Origin: Vibrio sp. STUT-A11
GTDB lineage: Bacteria; Pseudomonadota; Gammaproteobacteria; Enterobacterales; Vibrionaceae
Assembly (NCBI RefSeq): GCF_026000435.1
Contig: NZ_AP026764.1
Location: 1,798,001-1,862,000, forward strand
DNA: 64,000 bases
Direction of reading: 5' to 3'
Below the pieces are notes generated by a model, which was not told where the DNA came from, made no database searches, and saw only the letters and a program-made list of their open reading frames with translations. Positions 42,919 to 51,801 of this stretch are shown piece after piece. A program made the position numbers and the translations under genes. Position 1 is the first letter of the stretch, and each line of letters starts with the position of its first letter.

Positions 42919-42946
42919 GAAAAAGGCCACACCGAACTGGTGTGGC
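42919..42946 (-). terminator. Terminator of the beta-glucoside operon
   Basis: GCCACACC (42926-42933) and GGTGTGGC (42939-42946), 5-nt loop, followed on the minus strand by CTTTTTCG. It lies 40 bp after the porin stop. Confidence 0.85.
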
Positions 42947-42984
42947 AAAAGAATCAAGATAAAAAGTAGTGAATTAATGGTGTA

Positions 42985-44415
42985 TTACCACCAGATTTCA
43001 GCTTGTACGCCAAAGCTAAGCTGGTCCTTACCCCCATCGTTGAACGTAAAGTTAGAAATTTCGTTATCCAAAGACTCCATGTAGTTTGCGTAGAAGCGAA
43101 TATCTGGTCTTGAACGCAGCATACTGGTCGCTACCTTAAACGTATGGAAAGCCGTGACTTTGTAGCCACTTTCAAGGTAATCCTGCCCATCAAGCTGGTT
43201 TTTCTGCTTGAAGTAACCCAGCTCAACCCCAGTTTGGTTGTATTGATCCCAGATATAAGCCGGACGAACGACAGCTCGAACACTATCCGTCTCAACATTT
43301 GCTGCGCCGCCATTGGAAACATAGGTATAAAGATCGTCCCCGTGAGTGAGCACGAACGCATGTGCCATGCTGAACTGCTTATCAGCAAAATACATTTCAC
43401 CCTGCGAGAAAAAACGTACCGCTTTCGCCCCTTTACTGTCATTCAAAACATATTCTGGGTTAGGACCATCAATACTACCAAAAGTACTCGCGATGGAGTT
43501 TGTTGCGTAGTGCAAACCATATTGATTGAAGCCACCTTCAGCAAAGTTTTGCGTCAGCATTAATACGGAACTCAACGCGTCAGAGACTTCGTAGCCAACT
43601 AACTCTTCGACTTTTGATTCGTCATTAGGCAATTGATATTTGGTATAGAAATCAAGAGTCATATTCTCAGCAACGGGTATCGCTTTAAAACGAATATCCA
43701 ACGCATTGGTATTTAGCGTTTCTTTTTCTGTTCTCATCACATCATGCACAACGTTATTAATATCTACATAAGAGTGATCAATAACGCTATTACTTGCATC
43801 AAAATCTTCACGTAATAAAGAAATACCTAAGTTTGAAAAACCGAGGTCGATATTATCCAGGCCAACACCACCGCCTCCGGTCCCTTTATAACCTTTCCAG
43901 TCGAGAAGCTGAATTTCGTAATCGACCTGTTTGTGTCTTCCTACCCAAAGTGAAACGTCCGGGGCTCCCGGAATAAAACCGGTTGCATCAACATAGAGAT
44001 CAGAGAATTGTAGAATACTTTGGTTATCGTAGCCAAAACCTTCCCACGCGTACTCCTGACCAACGTTACCATCAATCATGGCTACGGCTTTTACTGTGCG
44101 GTTATTTTCATTGTAAACACGGTGTGCAACCTGCAGATCATACCAGCCCGCGAAGGTGTAACCATTACCTAAACGACCCAATGAGCCAATAGCGTATTGC
44201 TTTGGCGAACCCTGAGTACTCGTCGACCATCCACCACGAAAATAACCTGAATACACCGTGTTTCCGTTGTCGTAATTGGTAAATTCTGGCAACGGCTTAG
44301 AGCCCATAGATTCAACTGCCATTGCATGACCGCATAAACCTAATGTCAAAGCCGTCATGGTAAAAGCTTTAATTAGAGGGAGTTTGACCAAATATAAAGG
44401 AGTAGATGATTTCAT
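42985..44415 (-). CDS. BglH/LamB-type carbohydrate porin
   Basis: A 476-residue outer-membrane porin. ATG 44415 is chosen because it opens a signal peptide (LIKAFTMTALTLGLCGHAMA) that the longer frame from 44499 would bury. The mature part shows LamB-superfamily strands such as WVGRHKQVDYEIQLLDWKGY and a final Trp-Trp. It likely passes aryl-beta-glucosides or cellobiose-like sugars to the neighbouring PTS. It is the last gene of the IIBC-glucosidase-porin unit (190-bp gap). Confidence 0.86.
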   Translation of the reverse strand: MKSSTPLYLVKLPLIKAFTMTALTLGLCGHAMAVESMGSKPLPEFTNYDNGNTVYSGYFRGGWSTSTQGSPKQYAIGSLGRLGNGYTFAGWYDLQVAHRVYNENNRTVKAVAMIDGNVGQEYAWEGFGYDNQSILQFSDLYVDATGFIPGAPDVSLWVGRHKQVDYEIQLLDWKGYKGTGGGGVGLDNIDLGFSNLGISLLREDFDASNSVIDHSYVDINNVVHDVMRTEKETLNTNALDIRFKAIPVAENMTLDFYTKYQLPNDESKVEELVGYEVSDALSSVLMLTQNFAEGGFNQYGLHYATNSIASTFGSIDGPNPEYVLNDSKGAKAVRFFSQGEMYFADKQFSMAHAFVLTHGDDLYTYVSNGGAANVETDSVRAVVRPAYIWDQYNQTGVELGYFKQKNQLDGQDYLESGYKVTAFHTFKVATSMLRSRPDIRFYANYMESLDNEISNFTFNDGGKDQLSFGVQAEIWW

Positions 44416-44605
44416 ATTATTACCACTTAATTTCACTTTATTTGGGTTGAAGGAACCCGCTCCATGCTCAGGATAAACATGGAGGGGCTCTCTCAACACT
44501 GGGGGATTAATAATTTATTGCTGCTTTAGATCAGGGAAATTAATTATTTATATCGTCCCTAATGCTTTATTTTTATTACTAAGTGTTTCTGGTATTCAAT
44601 AAATA

Positions 44606-46009
44606 CTATTCAGTAGGAACCAGCTTTTCGCCTTGAGATTCAATAATCGATTTATACCAGTAAAAGCTCTTCTTCGGTTTGCGTTCTAATGTGCCGTTAC
44701 CACTGTCATCACGGTCCACGTAGATAAAGCCGTAACGCTTAGCCAGCTGTGCGGTTGATGCACTAACTAAGTCAATAGGGCCCCAAGAGGTATATCCCAT
44801 CACGTCAACGCCGTCTTGGATCGCTTCACCAATTTGGTATAAGTGGTCACTGAGGTACTGAATACGGTAATCATCTTCCACGATGCCTTCTTCGTTGAGC
44901 ACATCTTTCGCGCCCAGACCATTTTCTACTACGAATAGTGGCAACTGATAACGGTCGTACAAGAAGTTCAGCAGGTAGCGCAGGCCAACTGGGTCAATCT
45001 GCCATCCCCACTCCGATGCTTTCAAGTGTGGATTTGGAACCATCTCTAGCATGTTAGCGTCCGCTTTATCAGAGATTGCCGGATCAGCACTTGCACAACC
45101 AGACATGTAGTAGCTGAATGAAACAAAGTCGATGGTTTCTTTCAAGGCTTCTTTATCTTCATCTGTAATGTCGATTTCTATACCCAGCTCTTTAAACTTA
45201 CGAGTCATGTAAGTTGGGTAGTAACCACGAGCCTGAATATCGCCAAACATCAGCCATTCGCGGTTTTGCTGTAGGGTTTTCATCACATCGTTCGGATGAC
45301 AGGTATATGGATACAACACCGCACCCAAAATCATGTTGCCGATTTTCGCGTCAGGAATCATTTCATGACATGCTTTCACCGCTTTCGCACTCGCTACAAG
45401 TTGGTGGTGGATCGCCTGATAACGGGTTTGCTCATCAATTTCGCGCGGAAGACCAGCACCGGTAAAAGGTTGGTGAAGCGTTACATTGATCTCGTTGAAT
45501 GTAAGCCAATGTTTTACACGATGACCATAGCGTGCAAATACCGTACGTGCATACTTTTCAAACATTGGAATGACGTCACGGCTTGCCCAGCCTTGATATT
45601 CTTTAGCCAAATGGAAAGGCATTTCGTAATGCGACAAGGTCAACAATGGAGTGATGCCGTGTTCTTCCAACTCGTCAAGTAACTTGTCGTAATGTGCCAG
45701 ACCCGCTTCGTTTGGTTCCGCATCATCACCATTAGGGAAAATACGTGTCCAGGCAATCGAAAGGCGCAATGTCGTGAAGCCCATTTCTGCAAACATCGCG
45801 ATATCTTCCGGATAGCGGTTGTAAAAGTCGATAGCGACATCCTTGATGTTAAAGTCTCCATCAACCCTTTCTACTGGGTCACCAAATGCGCCTTTAGGTT
45901 GAACGTCTGAGGTTGATAACCCCTTACCATCAGTAACGTGAGACCCTTCAACTTGGTTTGCAGCAACCGCGCCGCCCCATAAAAAAGAATCTGGAAAACG
46001 AAAACTCAT
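44606..46009 (-). CDS. 6-phospho-beta-glucosidase (GH1), second copy
   Basis: A 467-residue GH1 enzyme with FLWGGAVAANQVEG, acid/base Glu about residue 173 in TFNEIN, nucleophile Glu in LFVVENGLG, and a C-terminal ERKPKKSFYWYKSII phosphate-binding region. It is related to, but clearly different from, the copy at 20014-21447. It hydrolyses beta-glucoside 6-phosphates made by the IIBC protein next to it. The 147-bp gap to the PTS gene contains a large hairpin (46082-46128). Confidence 0.92.
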   Translation of the reverse strand: MSFRFPDSFLWGGAVAANQVEGSHVTDGKGLSTSDVQPKGAFGDPVERVDGDFNIKDVAIDFYNRYPEDIAMFAEMGFTTLRLSIAWTRIFPNGDDAEPNEAGLAHYDKLLDELEEHGITPLLTLSHYEMPFHLAKEYQGWASRDVIPMFEKYARTVFARYGHRVKHWLTFNEINVTLHQPFTGAGLPREIDEQTRYQAIHHQLVASAKAVKACHEMIPDAKIGNMILGAVLYPYTCHPNDVMKTLQQNREWLMFGDIQARGYYPTYMTRKFKELGIEIDITDEDKEALKETIDFVSFSYYMSGCASADPAISDKADANMLEMVPNPHLKASEWGWQIDPVGLRYLLNFLYDRYQLPLFVVENGLGAKDVLNEEGIVEDDYRIQYLSDHLYQIGEAIQDGVDVMGYTSWGPIDLVSASTAQLAKRYGFIYVDRDDSGNGTLERKPKKSFYWYKSIIESQGEKLVPTE

Positions 46010-46081
46010 AACGATCTCTCTCTCATTGTTTTGTTATAAAAATCAGTGATTAGCGCTTACTTCGCTCGTCACCTGTTTAAG

Positions 46082-46128
46082 GCAGCGAGGCCGATACAAT
46101 GACCTCGGTAAGTCGATTACCTCGCTGC
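46082..46128 (-). repeat. Intercistronic stem-loop between PTS IIBC and glucosidase
   Basis: GCAGCGAGG (46082-46090) and CCTCGCTGC (46120-46128) are perfect 9-bp arms; inside, CCGA...TCGG gives a second stem. No T-run follows. A role as partial terminator or mRNA processing/stabilising structure that sets different levels of permease and enzyme is plausible. It does not resemble a BglG antiterminator site. Confidence 0.5.
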
Positions 46129-46155
46129 GCGAAAATAATTGTGTTGGATTTAGTT

Positions 46156-47535
46156 TCAGGCTTTTGCTGTGGCTGCACTCGTGCCGTTCTGCTTTTCTGG
46201 ATTTAGAAGCAGTGTGCCGATAAACGACAAGCCGAATCCGATTGAAATACCGATGACATAAGGGATTACAGGCTCAAATAAAGGAATACCTGGAATACTG
46301 TGGAATGCAAAACCAACCATTTTCACTTTCATCGTTGCTTCAAATGCCCCACCAATAGCCCCAGCTAACATCACCACTGGAATCGTTTTTCTAAAACGCA
46401 TGATTAAGCCGTAAATGACAGGTTCTGTGACGCCAGCAAGGAAGCCTGACATCGCAGCCGGACCAGCAATCGCTTTGATATTTTGGTCTTTCGAGCGTAA
46501 CCAGAATGCAGCTGCAACACCGATTTGAGCGAATGTACAAGGTGCCCACATTGCAGCAATCGGGGAACCGCCCAAGCCAATGTTAGCGATAATGATCGGT
46601 ACGATGCCCCAGTGCAGGCCAAAGATCACAAGAAACATCATCGAGCCACCGACTACCGCACCAGTCAGAATACTACTGTGATTGATTAGCCAGTTGAGTC
46701 CATCAGCAATCCAGTTGCCCAGATACACTCCGAAAGGACCGAAAATAATCATGGTCAGAGGGACGACAATAAGCAAACTTAACATCGGCACCATGAATAG
46801 TTGAATACTGTTCGGGCAGACTTTTTTTAGATATTTATCAACCAAAGCCAGCATCGCTATGGCGATAAAAATCGGAAACACGCTAGAAGAGTAATTAATT
46901 GCAATTACAGGGATTCCAAAGAAATCAGCCGAGCCGCCGTCAATTAAGCCGGTGAAATTAGGCTCTAATAATGAAGCGCCTATCACTCCACCAACATAAC
47001 CATTAGCTCCCAACTTTACCGCCGCTGAAATACCTAAAAGGATCGGTAGAAAATAGAAAACGGCATTTGCTGCGGCAGATAGAATCAAATAAGTAGATTC
47101 GGTTTTGTCCAGCATATTAAACATCACTAGAACGGCAATTAGCGCTTTTAGCATACCTGCGCCAGCAAGTGCTCCAATCAACGGAGACAAACTTCCGGAA
47201 ATAACCTCAAAAACTCTACTTACCAGCCCAACTTTTTGCTTTGGCGCATTAGTAGAAGCTGTGTTTGATGACTCTGTCTGATTTGAACTTCCTGATAACA
47301 GCTCTTGCAGAGCCGCATGTACATGAGACACTTGATTACCGATGATCACTTGAAACTGACCACCACTTTCAACAACACTCAGTACCCCTTCCAGGTTTTG
47401 AATGTCATCTTTTTTAGCTCGAGAATTATCGTTCAAAGTAAAACGTAAACGGGTTGCACAATGAGTCAATGCATCCACATTTTCTTTTTCACCAATAAGG
47501 TGTAGCAGGTTTTTAGCAAGGTTTGAGTAGTTCAC
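46156..47535 (-). CDS. PTS beta-glucoside-type EIIBC
   Basis: A 459-residue fusion. The IIB domain (residues 1-80) holds the phosphorylated Cys in THCATRLRF and is followed by a linker rich in Ser/Asn/Thr and a IIC membrane domain of about ten segments (with GGSMMFLVIFGLHWG and GVTEPVIYGL). The C-terminal IIA domain seen in BglF is absent, so phosphate must come from EIIA-Glc (Crr) or another IIA. It is the first gene of an operon with the GH1 enzyme and the porin, preceded by two AscG-type operators. Confidence 0.92.
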   Translation of the reverse strand: MNYSNLAKNLLHLIGEKENVDALTHCATRLRFTLNDNSRAKKDDIQNLEGVLSVVESGGQFQVIIGNQVSHVHAALQELLSGSSNQTESSNTASTNAPKQKVGLVSRVFEVISGSLSPLIGALAGAGMLKALIAVLVMFNMLDKTESTYLILSAAANAVFYFLPILLGISAAVKLGANGYVGGVIGASLLEPNFTGLIDGGSADFFGIPVIAINYSSSVFPIFIAIAMLALVDKYLKKVCPNSIQLFMVPMLSLLIVVPLTMIIFGPFGVYLGNWIADGLNWLINHSSILTGAVVGGSMMFLVIFGLHWGIVPIIIANIGLGGSPIAAMWAPCTFAQIGVAAAFWLRSKDQNIKAIAGPAAMSGFLAGVTEPVIYGLIMRFRKTIPVVMLAGAIGGAFEATMKVKMVGFAFHSIPGIPLFEPVIPYVIGISIGFGLSFIGTLLLNPEKQNGTSAATAKA

Positions 47536-47600
47536 TTCATTACCCCAATATCGTTAGTTTTATAAAAAGTAGGAGCTCCTTTGATGAGTAAACTAACCGA

Positions 47601-47612
47601 GAAACCGGTTTC
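47601..47612. promoter_or_regulatory. AscG-type operator 1
   Basis: GAAACCGGTTTC is a perfect 12-bp palindrome identical to the core of the published AscG box, 66 bp upstream of the IIBC start codon and therefore probably at or just after the promoter. Confidence 0.75.
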
Positions 47613-47803
47613 CCAAAAGTGGCTAATTAATAATTCGTGACGACTTTCACACACTATTTTATAAGCAAAGAGAATACAAAGAATTAGATATCGCCGAGGA
47701 TTACCACACCTAAAAAATACACTAATCGTTAAATAACAACAATTTATAATAACAATAGTATTAATATAATGTTATTTTGACGAACAACAAAAACCAAACA
47801 AAG

Positions 47804-47815
47804 GAAATCGGTTTC
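47804..47815. promoter_or_regulatory. AscG-type operator 2
   Basis: GAAATCGGTTTC, one base from operator 1, is embedded in a longer palindrome AAAGGAAATCGGTTTCCTTT. It is 203 bp from operator 1 centre to centre, a spacing that allows DNA looping. A half-site, GAAATCGG, follows at about 47853. The remainder of the 400-bp gap between IIBC and the LysR gene is AT-rich with no gene. Confidence 0.7.
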
Positions 47816-47874
47816 CTTTAGATTAATATATTGATTTAGTTAATAAAAAATAGAAATCGGAATAAAGGAAGGAG

Positions 47875-47901
47875 AAAAAGGGCTTTACACAGACCCTTTT
47901 T
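47875..47901 (-). terminator. Terminator of the LysR gene
   Basis: AAAAAGGG (47875-47882) and CCCTTTTT (47894-47901) around an 11-nt loop; the minus strand ends in a T-run. It lies 35 bp beyond the LysR stop. Confidence 0.75.
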
Positions 47902-47935
47902 CTAAAGGGAGGGGACGCTTTGGATTGATTTAGAG

Positions 47936-48859
47936 CTATAAGTGATAGACCGACGTCGAAGACTGAGATTCTTCAAGCAAAGCATCAATCACGACTCGTT
48001 GACGTGGTTTTAAATAACGTGAGCGTGGCCAAACAGCATGTATAGGCATTTCTGCTCCAGCCCACTGATCCAACACCGTCACTAAAGCCCCCGTTGCTAG
48101 GTGCTCATTGACCAACCAGGTAGGCAGTTGACTTAATCCCAATCCATTTAGCGTCGCATCAACCATTGCGTCACCATCACTAAAGTCATAACGCCCTCGA
48201 ATTACCTGAGAAAATGATTCACCATTTGACTGACAAAATAGCCAAGCTGGCTGAGTACTACGTCTGCTACCAATAATGCAATCATGCTCTGTTAGCTCAG
48301 CGGGGATCTCAGGAGCACCTTTGCGCGATAGATAACTCGGGCTGGCACACACCACCAAACGCTGACGTCCAAGTTTGCGTGCAACCAAGTCAGCATCGTC
48401 TTCCAATGTGCCTATTCGTACCACCAGATCCACACCTTCGTCGATAAGGTTGATTCGTCGCTCGGTAAAGTTTACCGACATTTCCAGGCTCGGATACTCA
48501 GTCGCAAGACGTGATAATACCGGCATCACATGTCTGCGCCCAAACGCTGCGGGTAAATGGATATTCAAACGCCCAGAAATCTGGCTACTACCCGCAACCA
48601 CTCCGGATTCAAGGCTTTCTATCTCATCTAATATCGCCACCCAACCATCAAAGAACCGTTGACCTTCCGGCGTTGGCGTCAAACTGCGAGTCGTTCTGTG
48701 CAGCAGTTTGGTTCCTAGTTTTTGTTCTAAACGGGTCACACTTTTACCTACCGCAGAGCCTGTCAGCCCCAACCTCTCACCGGCAGCTGTGAAAGAACCG
48801 GTTTTGAGAGTTTCAACATATTCGACCACGCCAGAAAATTGAGTTTCATATAACTTCAT
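47936..48859 (-). CDS. LysR-family regulator
   Basis: A 307-residue LysR protein of the AaeR/DsdC-like 'tau' type. The N-terminal helix-turn-helix (TLKTGSFTAAGERLGLTGSAVGKSVTRLEQKLG, residues ~10-45) and an effector domain with NFTERRINLIDEGVDLVVRIG are seen. ATG 48859 (MKLYETQF) is preferred over TTG 48871. It is divergent from the SnoaL-like and luciferase-like genes, which it presumably controls. Confidence 0.9.
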   Translation of the reverse strand: MKLYETQFSGVVEYVETLKTGSFTAAGERLGLTGSAVGKSVTRLEQKLGTKLLHRTTRSLTPTPEGQRFFDGWVAILDEIESLESGVVAGSSQISGRLNIHLPAAFGRRHVMPVLSRLATEYPSLEMSVNFTERRINLIDEGVDLVVRIGTLEDDADLVARKLGRQRLVVCASPSYLSRKGAPEIPAELTEHDCIIGSRRSTQPAWLFCQSNGESFSQVIRGRYDFSDGDAMVDATLNGLGLSQLPTWLVNEHLATGALVTVLDQWAGAEMPIHAVWPRSRYLKPRQRVVIDALLEESQSSTSVYHL

Positions 48860-48977
48860 TGTGGAACCCAAGGACTAAATAAATGGAATTTAAACTGTAT
48901 TATCATTTTTAAACAAGTCAATAGAATACTTCCATAGCAGACGAAATTGCACGGTTTGATATCCGAAGCAATGGTTC

Positions 48978-48990
48978 TGAACCTAATTCA
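48978..48990. promoter_or_regulatory. Candidate LysR binding site
   Basis: TGAA-CCTAA-TTCA is a short dyad containing a T-N11-A box in the divergent region between the LysR gene and the SnoaL-like gene. A wider repeat, ATTGC...GCAAT, covers about 48947-48971. Both are weak evidence by themselves. Confidence 0.3.
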
Positions 48991-49011
48991 ACCAGCAGAC
49001 GGAGATATTCC

Positions 49012-49467
49012 ATGACTGACCAAATTGATATGAAACGTATTCAAGCTCTATTAGATCGTGAAGAAATCAGAGCCTTGCGTTTGCGCTATAGCCAACTTTT
49101 AGACGGCGGACAAGCAGAACGTATGGGAGAAGTCTTCACTGAGGACGCAGAAGTCAAAGTAACCGTGGGTTCTATGCAAGGTCTGGATGAAATTAAGCAA
49201 AGTCTTGCTGACGCTTATAAAATGTTCGACACAAAAGATCGTCAGCACTTCCCATTCATCCACGCAGTCACTAATCATGACATTACGCTTATTGATGAAA
49301 ACCACGCAAAAGGCAGTTGCTACTTGCTTGATTTCGTCACTGACCGAGAAAGCGCACAGCATCCATTTTTGCTGCTTGGCCATTACTTGGATACTTACGT
49401 TCGTGTAAATGGTGAATGGCGTATTGCCCACTCAGAACTTGACGTTCTCTGGCCTGAAGCAGAGTAA
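49012..49467 (+). CDS. SnoaL-like/NTF2-fold protein
   Basis: A 151-residue protein of the NTF2-like superfamily (SnoaL-like polyketide cyclase/hydroxylating-dioxygenase small-subunit fold). It has an N-terminal helix IQALLDREEIRALRLRYSQLLD, Asp/Glu-lined cone strands and GHYLDTYVRVNGEWRIAHSEL at the end. Enzymatic or binding roles are both possible. It lies 48 bp before the luciferase-like gene and probably works with it on a small organic molecule. Confidence 0.83.
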   Translation: MTDQIDMKRIQALLDREEIRALRLRYSQLLDGGQAERMGEVFTEDAEVKVTVGSMQGLDEIKQSLADAYKMFDTKDRQHFPFIHAVTNHDITLIDENHAKGSCYLLDFVTDRESAQHPFLLLGHYLDTYVRVNGEWRIAHSELDVLWPEAE

Positions 49468-49515
49468 CCCTCGCCCACGCTACCAATACACTGAAGGAAT
49501 TAAAAAGAGACAACC

Positions 49516-50463
49516 ATGACAGAGACACTGAATCCCAGTTTTACGCGCGTGTTTTCCGAAGATAAGATCACAATCGGGCTGCTCACGCCGTTGGAAGGTT
49601 ATCCTAGCTCACCATTTCCTACTTTGGCAGACCACCAGCACACTGCTCAATTAGCAGAACAAGCAGGCTTTTCCAGTATCTGGTTACGTGACGTACCGTT
49701 TTACGATCCAAACTTTGGAGACGCTGCGCAGATGCTTGATCCATTCGTTTATGCGGGATACATGGCAGCAGCGACAAAATCGATTACTTTGGGGACAGCT
49801 GGGATTGTTCTCCCTCTACGCGATCCAATCTCAGTGGCTAAGCAGTCAGCCTCTTTGGATTACTTAACAGGGGGCAGGTTCGTGCTTGGTTTATCTACTG
49901 GTGATCGTCCGGTTGAATACCCAGCATTTGGTGTGGATTTTGACCAACGTGCAGAGTTATATCGCGAATCGGTTGAAATGATAAAAACACTTCACGGTGA
50001 ATCCTTTCCAAGGATGCAAAGCCGTCATTATGGTAATTTCACTGGCAATTTGGACATGCATCCAAAACCTAAAAATGGCAAAGTGCCGTTGATGGCGGTA
50101 GGCCGCTCTCGTCAGCCAATCGACTGGTTGGCTCGCAACGTGGATGCATGGATTTGGTCAGTCGATGATGAACGAGCTATCACTGAAATTGTGGCATCAC
50201 TTAAAACCGCAGCTGGCGATCGCCCTGCGCCTAAATACGGTTACGCGACCTTCTTTGATCTTGATGCTAACCCCGATGCACCGTACCAACGATTCTACAA
50301 CGTAGTTCGCATTGGTCGAAATGCACTGATAGAACGACTAAAGCAACACCGAGATCTAGGGGTTCGACATATTGCGCTCAACCTTAAGCCTTCACGTCGT
50401 CCTGCCAACGAGGTCATTGAGGAAATGGGTGAATACGTACTGCCAGCGATCAATCTGGCTTAG
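49516..50463 (+). CDS. LLM-class flavin-dependent oxidoreductase
   Basis: A 315-residue luciferase-like monooxygenase fold: TIM barrel with SIWLRDVPFYDPNFGDAAQM, ITLGTAGIVLPLRDPISVAKQ and SLDYLTGGRFVLGLSTGDRP. It most resembles the BA3436-type luciferase family. It uses FMNH2 or F420-like reduced cofactor with oxygen; in Vibrio FMN is the likely one. Co-directional with the SnoaL-like gene and under the divergent LysR regulator. Confidence 0.86.
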   Translation: MTETLNPSFTRVFSEDKITIGLLTPLEGYPSSPFPTLADHQHTAQLAEQAGFSSIWLRDVPFYDPNFGDAAQMLDPFVYAGYMAAATKSITLGTAGIVLPLRDPISVAKQSASLDYLTGGRFVLGLSTGDRPVEYPAFGVDFDQRAELYRESVEMIKTLHGESFPRMQSRHYGNFTGNLDMHPKPKNGKVPLMAVGRSRQPIDWLARNVDAWIWSVDDERAITEIVASLKTAAGDRPAPKYGYATFFDLDANPDAPYQRFYNVVRIGRNALIERLKQHRDLGVRHIALNLKPSRRPANEVIEEMGEYVLPAINLA

Positions 50464-50524
50464 AGATTAGCCATATTTAGTAATATCGCTCGACAGCACT
50501 TGTCTTGTGCACCAGTAAAGATGA

Positions 50525-50560
50525 AAAGTTCGGGGACGAAGCTTGTCCCCGGACTTTCCC
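50525..50560 (+). terminator. Probable terminator after the luciferase-like gene
   Basis: AAAGTTCGGGGAC (50525-50537) and GTCCCCGGACTTT (50545-50557) form a 13-bp stem with one G-T pair and a 7-nt loop; the T-run after it is short. Confidence 0.6.
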
Positions 50561-50702
50561 AATTTCTAAAAGATTCAAATAACCGCCTAGAGAGCTTAGA
50601 AGTAGCAGTTATTCATAATGCTATGACCAGGATATAGCTTTGAGTGCTTGTGACTAACAAAAATAGCTAAAGCACTACTTAACGTATTGTTAGTCATGTC
50701 GC

Positions 50703-51200
50703 TTACATAGAAGCCTGAAACCTCTCCCAAGACTTGGTGATTTCATCGCCATTTGCCTTGTACTGCACACCATTTAATTCATAACCAGAACGCAGAGCGT
50801 TAATCACATACAAAACGGCTTGTGTTGACGGTTGACCTGAGGGCTTTACAAACGTCGTCAAGCGAGTTGTTACTGGCTTTGTATTACAAGTGATTTTCTG
50901 TAGAACTCCATTTGGTGACTCTCCCCCAATGGTGAGCTTTATTGTTTTACCTGATTATTCTTTACAGTGCTCAGTAAAACTATCTGAGTTACCAGATTCG
51001 ACAACCTCAACCGTCTTATCTTCGCGGATAATGAATCGTTGAGAAGCCTCGATATCAGGAAGCCTAAAGTCGTACATTAAAACACCCGAGATATCATCGA
51101 CAAGGGCCCCCTGAAATTCAGCAGTCTGTAGTTCATCAGCGTTTACTGCCTGTGCAGATAGTGCACTTAAAACAGTGACAAATAGCGCGAATTTACGCAT
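50703..51200 (-). pseudogene. Exported small protein gene split by one in-frame stop
   Basis: From ATG 51200 (AGAGGA upstream) the frame encodes a signal peptide (MRKFALFVTVLSALSAQAVNA) and continues to a TAA at 50955-50957 after EHCKE. Past the stop, the very same frame stays open for 83 more codons with protein-like composition (SGKTIKLTIGGESPNGVLQK ... ELNGVQYKANGDEITKSWER) and ends in TAA at 50703. No start with ribosome-binding site exists after the internal stop. The intact protein would have about 165 residues, with two Cys that could pair. A nonsense mutation (for example CAA to TAA) or a sequencing error explains this best. Confidence 0.7.
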
Positions 51201-51342
51201 ACTTTTTCCTCTCATAAATTGAACCAATAGCCCGACAAAACAAGAAGACCGAGTCTTATCTGGTCGATGGTGACTATCGCTAAATAGTAGAGTCATTCGT
51301 TGCTTAAAGAATCTAATTAAAATTAATAATAAATAAGTTTAA

Positions 51343-51489
51343 TTAAAATAGATGGTTACAAGCTTGACCACCTTCGATAGCCGCTAACGGAACTTGATAA
51401 ACTTCTTTACCATTAATAACCACTGTCCATATATCTCCATTAAAATCCGCTTGGACTTCACGGTTCGTGGCGTTGACATAGTCTGTCAT
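51343..51489 (-). CDS. Small 48-residue frame, possibly a frameshifted gene
   Basis: ATG 51489 opens a frame with protein-like content (MTDYVNATNREVQADFNGDI, then WTVVINGKEVYQVPLAAIEG and an ending GGQACNHLF). No ribosome-binding site precedes that ATG. Yet a very strong one, AGGAGG (51525-51530), precedes another ATG at 51520 that is out of frame by one base. The in-frame codons between (ELVLYYSPF) also look coding. The likely original gene began at 51520 with ~57 residues and suffered a one-base shift. No family is recognised. Confidence 0.4.
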   Translation of the reverse strand: MTDYVNATNREVQADFNGDIWTVVINGKEVYQVPLAAIEGGQACNHLF

Positions 51490-51530
51490 AAAGGGTGAAT
51501 AATATAAAACCAGCTCTCATAATGCCTCCT

Positions 51531-51801
51531 ACTCTTTGTTCCTTTATCAACGCTTAAGACCAGTCCCGTTGCTGATTTTTTTCTCACTCAAACCAATGAA
51601 ACCATGAGCGCGTCTTATAAGAATCAAAGAAAAGCGTAGTTCTCCGCAGCCCATTGAGCAATTAGCTCAACTCACCGCTGAAGTCATTTACATCATGCTT
51701 AAAGCCGCTTCTCTTAGATCCATCTATTTACGCCAGTTACCCAGGCTTGGTATAACAACAGAAAGAAAAATAAATAAAGTCCATACAAGAAAGGAAGCAC
51801 A
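51531..51801. other. Intergenic stretch before the ModF-like gene
   Basis: About 270 bp. Two overlapping plus-strand frames have partly protein-like composition (for example PIEQLAQLTAEVIYIMLKAA) but no start signal and several stops. It may be decayed coding sequence; I cannot identify it. The promoter of the ModF-like gene should lie here. Confidence 0.35.

Noticed and set aside
51531..51801. Plus-strand frames with partly protein-like composition
   Set aside because: No start codon with ribosome-binding site, several stops and no recognisable family; described only as intergenic.
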